Shown here piece by piece: positions 46,290-64,000 of a DNA stretch of 64,000 nucleotides; within the stretch, counting starts at the first letter, position 1; every line of letters begins with the position of its first letter. The position numbers and the translations under genes are program-made. This DNA is from Cornus controversa (Eukaryota; Streptophyta; Magnoliopsida; Cornales; Cornaceae). The notes below the pieces were generated by a model. The model was not told where the DNA came from. It was given only the letters and a program-made list of their open reading frames with translations, and did no database searches. The stretch covers positions 125,166,533-125,230,532 of the forward strand of contig CM048845.1 of the NCBI GenBank assembly GCA_026545225.1. The letters run 5' to 3'.

Positions 46290-46830
46290 TCTACAGTCTA
46301 CATGCATAATCCTCCAACCATCTGGCATCAAACTTAAAACTCTTTCCTCTTTGGTATTCAAAAGAAATGCCATATGATCTCACTCTACGACCTGTACAAG
46401 ATGAAGCAAGTAAGTTCCCACATTTTTTTGTCACTGAGGGCTCTATCGAACCTTGAAAGCCTGTTTCATCAGTAACCCTTCCACTCAGCTTGTCATCCCT
46501 TAATCTAACATCAGTAAAATCACCCATGATCAAAGTGCTTGTAATACATCCATGGTAAAACATTCCCACTGCCCTTCCCCCTTTTCGCATCATCTATTGA
46601 AGCATAGCCCCCACAAAAATTCCAACTAACTTGCTTCATGTCATCTTTGATTCTGGAGGTATATAGCGTGGAAATCATCAGCTTCCACCACTTAAGCTCA
46701 ATCTCTTCTTTTCTAGTAATCGGTGAGACCCCTTGCCAAACCAGATGGCACAACACTGAATCGATTCTCATATCCAATTTTGTAGTACTCTAGAGACTTC
46801 CCATTATTTCCTCTTTGTTTTTAGTCCATT
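46290..46830 (-). mobile_element. L1-type LINE endonuclease fragment
   Basis: Conceptual minus-strand pieces in two frames resemble the N-terminal endonuclease of plant L1 LINEs: GYENRFSVVPSG, GGYASIDDAKRGKGS, DFTDVRLRDDKLSGRV and SFKFDARWLEDY, in the expected order (family pattern GDFN..., FxFDxRW). Frameshifted, without reverse transcriptase. It lies directly behind the F-box pseudogene on the same strand. Confidence 0.65.
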
Positions 46831-46931
46831 AGGAATCTAACATGGGGATAATAGGTTTTACTTTAACTTTTAAGTTGTCGAATTGTTAGGGGTTCCCAAC
46901 ACCCTATTAACATGGGGAAACAGAATGTTTT

Positions 46932-48083
46932 TCAGCTTGAACTGAAATCAGTTTTAGAAAAGTTCAAAACTTGATCTACATCAGACAACTGATCCCGTTC
47001 TAGGAACCTATCTCTGCCCCTGATTCCAACTAGGCTCTCCCTATAAACCCACATTATGGTATGGCGTACCTGAAATCCAAGATCCTTAATTTCATGAGTC
47101 TCTGGGTCATATAAGACCACACGATGATCTTTAGTTTGCATAACAAGCTGACCGTTCTTCCAAACTCATGCAGAAATAAGTGCTCTGAAAGGAGTTCAAT
47201 AGTTAACTGCTTCCTCCAACACCCTTCTTCCATCATCACCCATATGTCAACTTGACTAGAATCATTATAAATCAGAGCAAGAGAGTTATTGTAAAGTGCA
47301 AGAGCTTGAGGATCTGAATTTGGAATATGATGCATCTCATGAAACAACTCATTGCCCATGTCAAATGAAAGGATCAGATAATTATCGTCATAGTGTACTG
47401 CAATCCAGTGATAAACTCCATTAATGTATGTGTTAGAATGAGGGTTCAGAAGCGTATAATACGGAAGAGCAACGTCATCAAGATATCTCCAGGAATCAGT
47501 TGATAGGGTATACACAGCAACTTTATAAAAACTGCACAGCCTACCCCTAAACACTTCGCGAGTCCATCAAATACACACCACCTTGTAATCATTAGTAGTG
47601 GGATCCAAACCAAATCCAAAAGCATCTTGGAAAGCGGTCACGGGTGGATATTTACGAGGGAGTACCGGGAGGTACCTAAATTCTCTGGTAGCGGGATTCC
47701 ACAGGGCAAAGCGATTCGAATTATTGAACAGACACAGGATGCCGTTATAGGGAGTGACCGCTATATAGTGTGGCATATCCACCATCAAATCCTGATACAC
47801 CGGGGAAGAACCGGCGAGTATTTCATCAGGGAACAACGAGAAAACAATTTTCCGGGAAATTTCGTCAAAACGGTTAACAAAAAGAGGGCCACTGTTGTTG
47901 GTGTGGTGGTTGAAGTGGTTAGTAACAAAACTAGGGTTTTTGATGATAGTGTACCAATTTTTGCATACGGCTTTGGCCCGAATCAGTGATTTAACGGGGA
48001 AGCCTTGAGAGGATCTGAATAATCACATCCTCAGGGAGGAACAGCTAATGATGATGAATGTCAATGTCATTACAATTCGCCAT
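46932..48083 (-). pseudogene. F-box/FBA protein pseudogene, SLF/SFB-like
   Basis: Read from the ATG complement at 48081-48083: LPEDVIIQILSRLP and AKAVCKNWYTIIKNPSF form an F-box. FBA-type kelch-like repeats follow: NGILCLFNNSNRFALWNPAT, GLDPTTNDYKVV, VYTLSTDSWRYL, NGVYHWIAV, LSFDMGNELFHEM, VVLYDPETHEIKDLG and a final YRESLVGI. Total length would be about 380 aa, as in SLF/SFB proteins. These are SCF ubiquitin-ligase subunits; SLF members recognise S-RNases in pollen. Lesions: TAG at 48045-48047 before the F-box, an extra C in the CCCC run at 47996-47999 within it, TGA at 47567-47569, and a frameshift near 47165 before the KNGQLV segment. An ordinary FBA F-box outside the SLF clade cannot be excluded without phylogeny. 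Confidence 0.82.
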
Positions 48084-48500
48084 TTGCGCCCACCTTTCTA
48101 TTGATTCGATTCAAATGGAAAAAGGAAAAGAAATTGAAAACCTAAACCCAACTTCAATGGAAATCAAAATACAATTTTCTTAAATAAAAAAAAAACACGA
48201 GAAAAATTCACCATATCAAATATTCAAAATAACAGGAAAGTAGGACGGTGAGACTCACAGGATTGTTTGGATTGAATCATCTATTCGTATCATCTTGTGG
48301 ACACTAAGAACACCACGAAACCAACTGTGATTTTCTGTTTTTCCCTTTCAAATCTCTAGAATCTAGGCACTTGTTGAGGCTTCCAGAGCAAGCAGCCTCT
48401 GAAACTCAATTACTCAGGCAAACAAATTCGCTAGTTTATACATTGAACACCAAATGTATTAGTGCCTTGTGTAATTAAGGGTAAAACGCTACAACACCCG
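48084..48500. other. Upstream region of the F-box pseudogene
   Basis: Moderately AT-rich, no gene or obvious repeat. The likely former promoter and leader on the minus strand lie here. Confidence 0.4.
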
Positions 48501-48699
48501 GAGGATTAGGTTTATAAAAACGGATAATTCTAATGCCATTGAGATCTTAAATGTTAGTCGACCGTAAAGTCAGCTAATTAAAAAAGTTAAAATGCCAAAA
48601 TTATTATTTTTGTTTAAATGCACAATTTTACCCTCAATTAGTTGAATATTTATACCCCCAATTTTACTCTCTCCATCTCTAACTGATATATTAATATAC

Positions 48700-48714
48700 A
48701 TATAAATATAGAGG

Positions 48715-48746
<32 letters not shown>

Positions 48747-48853
48747 ACAATATAATATGTGTGTGTGAGATAATAGTAAGGACATATATAAAGTATAAAA
48801 TCACATAAATATATATATATCAGTATAATATATATGTGTGTGTATGATAACAG

Positions 48854-48903
<50 letters not shown>

Positions 48904-48965
48904 ATAACAGTAAGTATATATATATTAAGTATATATATATATATTTATATGTGATAGCAGTAAGT
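48700..48965. repeat. Compound (TA)n(TG)n microsatellite cluster
   Basis: Three or four repeats of a larger unit, each TATATA... then TGTGTGTGTG(A) then GATAACAGTAAGTATATA or a close variant. The open frames over it are purely repeat-encoded. Confidence 0.85.
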
Positions 48966-50460
48966 ATGGTCAAGTGTAAATTGTTATTAAGGGTATTTAG
49001 GTCATTTCGTATAGGAGGGTCTACGTCATCAATAATGTCAGCAAGTTCAATTACAATATCATCAAATATAAGAGAGTAAATTGGTAAAAGCATTGAATCG
49101 TTAATTTTTAATTGGGTTATCTTTGATTTGGGGGTGTTAGGACATAGTTTTTCAAACTTGGAAGAGGTTGACTTCAGTCAAAGGCACTAATATTCTCCGT
49201 GAATAATAAATCGAAACTTAAGAGGTGATTAGAGCATTTTTATCCTCTAATTAATGGTATGCATGCGAAAAGAAAATAGTGTTAATAGATGTGTGTGTGT
49301 GTGTCAGTAAGTGAAAAATAAATTAAATGGTAAATTAAAATAAAAGTGTTAATAGATGTGTATCCCAGTAAGTGGAAAAAAAGAATGAAAAGGATAAATT
49401 AAACGACAATCTTTGAGAAGTTTAAAATGTAGATACAACTTTTGGTCGGTGCCATGTTTTTCCGACTTAACCCAAATGTATCGTGCCCTCATGTTGTTCT
49501 GACACCATAAAAAAATGGCTTACATTAAGACATGATTGAGACATAAAATTACTTAATTATTTCAATAAGATTCATTTTTAGTGACCAAAATTCTCATTTA
49601 TAGAAGAAAAATTAACCAATAATGACTTAAGTATTATTTTACTTCCTTGGAGTATAGTATTTTACTCTATTACTCCATTTACTACAACTAATTTACTACT
49701 ACTATTATACTCCAATTTTCAAATAGATATAAAGATGATCTGTGTCATGATTCGACAAATTGATCTTTTTACAGCCGTATCGCTATTCCTTGATATCGGA
49801 ATTTACCCGTATACTGATTATCATAAAATCAATCAATACTCAGACCGTAACAAAATTAAAATTCACCCGTATATCAAGACTCACCAATATACCAGTTGTC
49901 ATGAAATCAACCAATACTCAGGCCGTAACAAAATTAAAACGGTCAATTTTTTTTCAAGATTTGACCAGTTCGACTATTGGGCATGGTATTAGGCTATTGG
50001 ATTTCATTATTCTGGTCAATTTTTTCTTACTTATTTTAATATTGTGAATTTTCTAATATTAATTTATTAAATTATTTCTTGACGATGTTCTTCTATTGTT
50101 GATATATATATATATATATATTTTTTTTCATTCATGTTGAAAGGTGTAATCCTAAAATGTTGAGGTATAAAATGTCTTTTATACAGGTTGTACTGTCTAA
50201 ATTTACTATTAATAAAATTCAATGTTTTTTTTTTTTGTGTTTTTATAATTTTTGTGCAGATTTCCCCAACAAAACTCAGGGAGGTGCAGGTAATTTACCC
50301 TTCTATTAACTTCCAGTACAGGTCCAATGATTGAGCTTTGTCTTCGGAAGCTAATGTTGGTTCCCTTTAAAAAGTCATTTGGTTGACAAAAGCGCCACCC
50401 AATGGCTAGTGTGATTTGAACCAGCCTCAAACAATATTTGACAACTCTATACTTGGGAGT
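48966..50460. other. Spacer without a recognised gene
   Basis: It includes a duplicated ATCAACCAATACTCAGGCCG-like motif (49830s and 49905s, about 72 bp apart), a (TG)n at 49292-49302 and a (TA)n near 50101-50120. A minus-strand frame at 50209-50478 has no recognised family. Confidence 0.45.
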
Positions 50461-50999
50461 GGGATCGATCGAGTTCACACGAGTTGGTTTTGCACATATT
50501 TATTCCGTTAAGGACTAATGTTGTATCTAAAAAAATTAATCTCAACACTTGTCCTTTAAAGCAAGCTATTCTAAGGATCGATGAACAGTACTTAAAATGG
50601 GTGATTCTATATATAGATGTGTGTACGTACGTACGTGTATGTGTGCTGTAAGTATACAGTATGTTTATATATAGACACTATACTTGGCCGCAACCAAGAT
50701 GCCTGTTTTCTCCCCCTGGCCTGTTATTCTTTGTTTCCGGCAGACTGCAAATTGCAGCTGGAGTGACTCGAACAATTTCAATTATAAAGGAAGAAGACAT
50801 TTTAGTCACTCATAACAAACATGTTACTGTGGAAAATAAGAAGATATGGCTTTTATTAACATCAGGTGCATGTATTATGATATAACAAGCATATAGCAAA
50901 CTTTTATTAAAAGTAAGGCCAAACAACAACAGAGAGGACAAAACCTAACATGCATGCATATATATATAGATTATTTCATAACACAGATAGATCGATAGA
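50461..50999. other. 3' flank of the RNase relic
   Basis: GAGTTCACACGAGTTGGTTT (50470), ACTTGGCCGCAACCAAGATGC (50682) and ATATGGCTTTTATTAACATC (50846) repeat the 3' flank of RNases 2 and 3 in the same order. Confidence 0.7.
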
Positions 51000-51260
51000 T
51001 ATTCTTTCAAGGTGGGATTTTGAGCCTTGCTTGCTTTGCCCTCCCACCACACCTCCTCGTATCGTCGGTCGTTGGACATGAGATATAATTTGTCCCATTA
51101 ACATTGAGAATATATATATATATATATATTTCGTTTTTAGTTCTCCATGAAACATAATTACTTTGAACCCAAGTCTAACAAAATATTCCTAAACCATTAC
51201 CGAGCCCAGTCCAATACAGGTTTGAGATATGCATAACATTCTTGATTATGAAGATAATTG
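51000..51260 (-). pseudogene. T2/S-type ribonuclease relic (C-terminal end)
   Basis: The minus strand reads NGTNYISCPTTDDT and a Lys/Arg-rich end with a TGA stop, the C-terminus of the RNase family (YISCPR in genes 2 and 3). Upstream a (TA)n run replaces the EIYICV codons, and a GLGNGLG stretch with a stop corresponds to the segment before the penultimate cysteine. Nothing of the active sites remains. Confidence 0.7.
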
Positions 51261-52060
51261 TGAAGTTGTAGTTGTTGCAAGGGTTCATAAATAAATTAAA
51301 TGTAAAAACACGGTAAACACCCCTTATTTATAGATATTTTGCATATAGTACTCTCAAAATTCATTTTTCCTATATAACTACCTTAATTTATTTGAAAAGT
51401 TGCATTTGAGTACTTCCGTCTGTGGGTCTTCAGGATTGAGCTGTTAAAATTGTCATGTGATTGACATGTAACTCGTATTTACTGCAGAAACTCGTAAATG
51501 CCCTTGCTTGTTCAAAAATCCCACTCACCGTTATAACTTGTACATATAACCTATCATCATTAACTCAAATGGTATGATATCTCATAGATAACATTAATAA
51601 TGAGAGAAAAGTAAAGAAAGGAAATAAAATTATAGTGTTAAACTTTTATCATGTTTGGTTGATTAATAAAGGAAAAAAAACGAAATGATAGTTAACATAT
51701 TTTGGAAAAGAAAGGAAATGAAACAATTTTAAAATTTTACCATTATACCCTTTTATATTTAAAAAAACAAATTTTAACTTTTATCAAAACAAGGGCAAAG
51801 TTGGTATTAACAAAGTTTCATTAAAAAATGTAGCATTTTCTTCCCTTTCTTTCCATTTCTTCCCATTTTTGGAAGGAAACAAAAATTACTATTCACCCTT
51901 AATTTATTCCTCCAAATCCTTCCATTTCTTTTAAAATTTCATACCAAACACACAAAACCATAACCCTCCAAATCCTTTCTTTTCTTTTCCTTCTATTTCT
52001 TTCCTACCACCCTTAGATATAGTCTTGGAAATGCTTGGAGAGAAATGAGAGAATGCATGT
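51261..52060. other. Spacer without a gene, probable MITE sequence
   Basis: AT-rich. The part from about 51650 to 51950 begins TTTGGTTGATTAA and ends TTCATACCAAACAC, suggestive of a degraded MITE. Confidence 0.4.
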
Positions 52061-52702
52061 CGATAGAAATGAGTTTCACACGAATGAATGACACGGACAC
52101 ATAAATGAATGACATGGATACGGGATACGGGTACAATACAATATGGATACGATAATAAGGCAAATATCAAAAGAATAGGATACAAACACAATAGTGATAC
52201 GTCAATATATATATATATATATTATACATAAAAAATTAACTTTTATTCTTCAACAATACAATAAATGTATTTAAAATTTTTATGCAAAATATAAGTTCAT
52301 TCATTCTATCCATCCATTTAGACTATTAATCTATTGTTTGGAACTTTTAATTTTTTTTTATTACAATCTAACTCTAATCTTTTAATCTATAAACTTTTTA
52401 ATATTACAATTTGACCCACCTTTTAAAACAAAAAAATTACAAATTTGTCAAAAACGTATCATGATCGTCTCCTAAACGTATCTCATCCGTATCCTTTGCG
52501 TATCCCAGTCTATCTGATATTCAAAAAATTATTTAAAAAAATTGGGTACTTCTCGGAAGTATTAGACACGTATCTACCCGTATTCTAGTGTATTCATATC
52601 GGATACGTGTTTGATACGAAAATGAGACCTTTTTCGACGTATCCGTATCGGATACTACTCCGATATGGCCACGAGGCCTTTTACGGAGTATCCGTGCTTC
52701 TT
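52061..52702. repeat. CGTATCC-rich hAT-like repeat (copy 3, eroded)
   Basis: Many GATACGGGTAC, GTATCCGTATCGG and CGGATACTAC motifs. It ends GAGTATCCGTGCTTCTTAG, akin to the terminal GTGCTTCCTA of the elements at 15814 and 19583. Confidence 0.6.
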
Positions 52703-52820
52703 AGAGTAATGGTTTTGATTGACTAGATGGAAAATAATGTTGGAAAAATAATTGAAGTTTATCTAAATAAATAACAAGAATTAAAGAAAAAATAAAAGAG
52801 AGAATTACAAAGAAGTTAGA

Positions 52821-53365
52821 AAGCATGGATACTTCTACAAGAGTACCGTACCCGTATTGGATACGTATCGGATACCGATAATTCTCGGATACTTATGGAC
52901 AAGTGTCCTATACTTCCTAAACATACCTATAATTTTAAAATATATGTTTTATTTCTAACACGTATCCGATACTTCTTAGATACTTCGACCATATATCTAA
53001 TACTTCTCGGATACTTCAGAACATATTTCTAACAATAATATCATACTATAATTGTTAAGAAAAATTTACATTTATTTAAAAAAGAAGTGTTGATATATAT
53101 ATATATCATAATTTAGTACAAAATTTATCCATGCAAATTATGCAATATGATTCTTAACTCTTACTTTGTTTGTTAATCATAATATTTTATAAAAAAATGT
53201 AAATAAATTTATTTTTTTTGTATATATAAAAATATAATTTGTTCTTTTTATATTGATGTATTATGTCGTACTCGTATTCTTTTTTTTGAGATTTATCATA
53301 TCGCCGTACTCGTATCTTATCGTACCCGTGTTCCGCATTCGTATGCTTGCTTCCTAGTTAAGAAG
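52821..53365. repeat. CGTATCC-rich hAT-like repeat (copy 4)
   Basis: It begins AGAAAGCATGGATACTTC and ends GTATGCTTGCTTCCTAGTT, with imperfect inverted ends of the same family. AAGAAGT-like flanks on both sides may be the target duplication. Confidence 0.6.
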
Positions 53366-54345
53366 TGTTACTTTTATTTTATACAACCATCAAATTTTAT
53401 GAGTGAAAAAATTTATTATATATTTGCATTCATCTATAGGACTTGATACTCCTATAAAATATAAAAAAAAACTTCTTTATAATTTTTCCAAAAAAATGCA
53501 TGAGAATTCAACAAATTTTTTTTTTTTTTTGGACCTTTTTTACTGCTTGGCTAGTGGCACATGGACAACATTTGAGTCGGGCCAATGAGACCCATCCCAA
53601 GTCCTAACATGGACAATATTTCAAGACTTCTTTTGCTGGAGCTTGCGACCAGCTAAATATGACGAGCTCTTGTGACGAGCTCAGACATTAACAAAAATTA
53701 TTATTTTTTATTTTTTATCACAAACTTTCAAAAAAAAAAAAAAAAAAGTTGTGCTTTCTTATACGAGTTAATTTTTCTTTAGTTTATAAAAATGAAGCTG
53801 AATATTGTTTTGGCTCGATATCGTTTACAACTCAATAAATGAGATCAAGCTTGGTCTATTAACTTAATCAGCATCATCGATAATATTCGAGTAGTTCCCA
53901 TCCAAAAAAGTATAACAATAATCAGATGCAATGAAGTGGGGCCCATCTTAAACAAGAGGAGCGGATGCTCTATCATTTCAAGAGGAAAAGAAAAGGCATA
54001 TGGTCTTTATTTTCTCGGGCCATGCCCTGCATTTTCCTTCTACTTCCGAAGAAATTTCTGGGCAACTTCCGAAATTTCTACTCCCAGTGAAAAAGAAGCC
54101 ACATTCAAAAGTCATGATCATGACTACTTCTTGGTAACTTCAGGGCAATTGCTCAGAGAGCAACCCATCCATTAACATGTCATATATATAACCTTACAAC
54201 TTAGGTATTTCTCAAACTCATATCATCCACAACCACAGCCACAGCCAGTACTCTTGCTCTCTCTCTCTCTGCTTCTCCTCTCACTAAACACAGCAACTCT
54301 GTCCTGCAAATGCCAAAAAAATATCAAATTAAAAGGACAATCACC
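53366..54345 (+). promoter_or_regulatory. Upstream region of four-TM gene 3
   Basis: 53366-53830 is AT-rich with nothing recognised. From 53835 it is paralogous to the upstream regions of the other two copies (GGGCCATGCCCTGCATTTTC, AGGGCAATTGCTCAGAGA). The TATA-like ATATATATA at 54182-54190 is followed by ACCTTACAAC. Confidence 0.6.
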
Positions 54346-54855
54346 ATGCCTTACTTTAACCGCCGATATCGTGGCGTTCGCGAAAGCACCAGCTTTTCCC
54401 CTCTTTTTCCTTGCATATTCTTCTGGGCATTCAATGGTATTGGTACAACCTACAGGGCTTATGTTAATGGCCAGTATTCCTTGCTAGCTTTCATTGTCTT
54501 CATATACTCTGCTTTCTTGTCATTGGAATACTGTTTCTCATTGTACCAACAATTGCCTCCGCACAAGAAATCATTCAAAAGAGACTTGTTGAAGTATGCA
54601 ATATGGCTCCTATTTACAGCCATCATGCTTGGCATAGCGTACCAATTCGCGCCCTTCTTTGGCCTGCTTTCCGGCTTGTTCCTCTATGCCATTTCAACTG
54701 CAAGCAGTGCCACTATTTTCTATTTCTACATCTATGATGACCAAATTCGTTGCACCAAATGCTGTCCCACTGATGGGAAATCAAAATTTAGTCAGTCCTC
54801 TTGTCATGTTGACATGAAATTCAAGCATTCTGATTCACTTTTGGAGGAAGTATAA
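54346..54855 (+). CDS. Predicted four-transmembrane protein, copy 3
   Basis: One exon, 169 aa from the ATG aligned with copies 1 and 2. An in-frame ATG at 54310 would add 12 residues (MPKKYQIKRTIT). It has the same four predicted helices as copy 2, the same PPHKK loop, and CTKCCPTDG in the tail. Four residues equivalent to EEVG are missing before DMKFKHSD, as is one Ile in the fourth helix. Function and family are not recognised. It is the last repeat-derived gene before NDUFAF7. Retention of an open frame in two of three copies, with a shared promoter, suggests selection; this is inference. Confidence 0.85.
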   Translation: MPYFNRRYRGVRESTSFSPLFPCIFFWAFNGIGTTYRAYVNGQYSLLAFIVFIYSAFLSLEYCFSLYQQLPPHKKSFKRDLLKYAIWLLFTAIMLGIAYQFAPFFGLLSGLFLYAISTASSATIFYFYIYDDQIRCTKCCPTDGKSKFSQSSCHVDMKFKHSDSLLEEV

Positions 54856-56044
54856 TTCTTAAGTTAATGGCAATCACATTAAAAATAAAATAATATTGAT
54901 ATAAATGAGTGCATGTATTATATATGAAGGGGCTAGAGGGATGGTATCTGAAATATATTTTAGTATGTTGTGCATCAATATGTCAGAAAAATGATGAATT
55001 TGTGTTTTTGTTAATTGAAATTTGTACTGTATGGGATCCCGTTTGTAAACATTTCGTAAAGGTCATGATGGGTATTTTTTTAATCATAAGCTTACATGGA
55101 AATTAATTTACTGGAAAAAAAAAAAAAAAAACCTTCCTTTCTTTTCTTCTCATTATATATTTTATCTAATTTCTCTGCCATTATTTTATTTTCTCTCCTA
55201 AATATTACTGAATTTTCCTTTTTTTTTCCTCACTGTCCAAACACACTGATATTTTCTTTTTAAAGGAGTTGAAAGGAAAGAAAAGAAAGAATGAGGAATA
55301 ACTTCTAAATGAGAAGTTAGAAGAATGTGAAAGAGGTGCAAGGCAGTTAAGTAACCATTTGATTCAATTATATGACAATGGTTTCCAATAACTAAAAACA
55401 AGAAACACAATTTAAAGTAATTATAATAAAATGGTTTATGATATTGTTCTATTATTGTTACCTCTCAAAAAGCAATCATTCACTAATTTAAAACAGTGTT
55501 CTGTTTTCTAATCCTTTCTTTTTCTCTACTATTCTTTAAGTTAATGAGATCACTTAAAACTTGGTTGGTTCAGTTTTTTTAAAATTAGAAAATAATACAA
55601 AAAATTATTTAATTGACAACTTTTTGAAAACTAAAGTTAGAAAAAAAATGGTTGTTTTAGATAACAGTCATTTATTATTTTTTTTTTCGATTTTTTGACA
55701 CTATTTTCAAAGAACTGAGCCAAACAAACGGTCACAAAAAATAAAAAAAGTATTTAGAAAATTAATAAATAACAGCTTTCTGAAAGCAATTTTTTTAACT
55801 CATCTTTGAGAGCATCAACAAAAAGATTTTTTTGGTACTATTTACTATTGTTTAGTTTCTCAGGAAAAAGAAAGATTTATGGGAAGTGAACAAAAGAGGC
55901 CTTAATTTCTTTTCTTTTTCTTTTTCTTCTTCCCTAAATTTTCAAACATAACATGAATTAAATATTTTCTTTTTTTATTCCTTAACTCAGCTATACTTTC
56001 TTTTGCATCTTCTTTCAGTTTCTACGCTTTTGGTACTCGCCAAA
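54856..56044. other. Intergenic between four-TM gene 3 and NDUFAF7
   Basis: The first 600 bp are paralogous to 45609-46250. The remainder (55460-56000) is AT-rich and has nothing recognised beyond the NDUFAF7 leader. Confidence 0.5.
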
Positions 56045-63982
<7,938 letters not shown>

Positions 63983-64000
63983 GTCCATATTATTTGTGAT

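Noticed and set aside
46271..46290. 20-bp match GCCTGCAAGATTTGCTCCT between RCL1 intron 5 (about 5404) and 46271
   Set aside because: Too short and unsupported by flanking similarity to claim a shared element.
48650..49093. 147-aa minus-strand frame rich in Tyr-Ile repeats
   Set aside because: Encoded by (TA)n/(TG)n microsatellites; not a protein gene.
50209..50478. 89-aa minus-strand frame with some Arg/Cys content
   Set aside because: No recognised motif, no conserved copy in paralogous segments, no splice or promoter support. Left as unassigned spacer.

Overview
This is AT-rich nuclear DNA from a flowering plant, almost certainly a eudicot. It has GT-AG introns up to several kb long, many nested plant transposons (Ty1/copia, RTE and L1 LINEs, a tRNA-type SINE, several MITE families) and plant-type protein families. 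I cannot name the species from the sequence alone.

Two conserved single-copy genes, both on the + strand, bracket the window. At the left is RCL1 (about 0.1-6.2 kb), the RNA 3'-terminal phosphate cyclase-like factor of 40S ribosome assembly. It is complete in six exons, with an RTE LINE corpse and a SINE in its introns. At the right is NDUFAF7 (56.0 kb to past the window end), the mitochondrial MidA-type methyltransferase of complex I assembly. Nine exons are visible, with a copia deletion derivative and a 318-bp tandem duplication in its introns.

The 50 kb between them is a rapidly duplicating island built from two gene types. On the minus strand are T2/S-type ribonucleases: a deleted pseudogene at 11.4-11.9 kb, a gene with an intact frame but lost catalytic residues at 22.0-23.0 kb, a catalytically complete gene at 29.6-30.6 kb, and a relic at 51.0-51.3 kb. 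On the plus strand is a small predicted four-transmembrane protein that I do not recognise: a pseudogene at 7.4 kb, intact genes at 45.1 and 54.3 kb, and 3'-end relics at 28.0 and 34.2 kb. The two types mostly alternate, as if an ancestral pair had been copied several times. A broken SLF/SFB-like F-box gene lies at 46.9-48.1 kb.

A basic, single-intron T2 RNase beside an F-box/FBA gene is the gene pair of RNase-based gametophytic self-incompatibility loci (Rosaceae, Solanaceae, Plantaginaceae, Rutaceae). The window is therefore best read as an S-locus, or a decayed S-locus-like paralogue, with one plausibly active RNase. That reading is inference; no allele or expression evidence is visible.

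The duplicated blocks carry different transposons, so empty and filled sites can be compared inside the window. This gives clean boundaries and target-site duplications for a copia element (36.6-42.1 kb), several hAT-like elements, a 6-bp-TSD MITE family and a 5-bp-TSD element. A 0.77-kb foreign segment at 25.8 kb, with base composition unlike its surroundings, may be a captured gene fragment.
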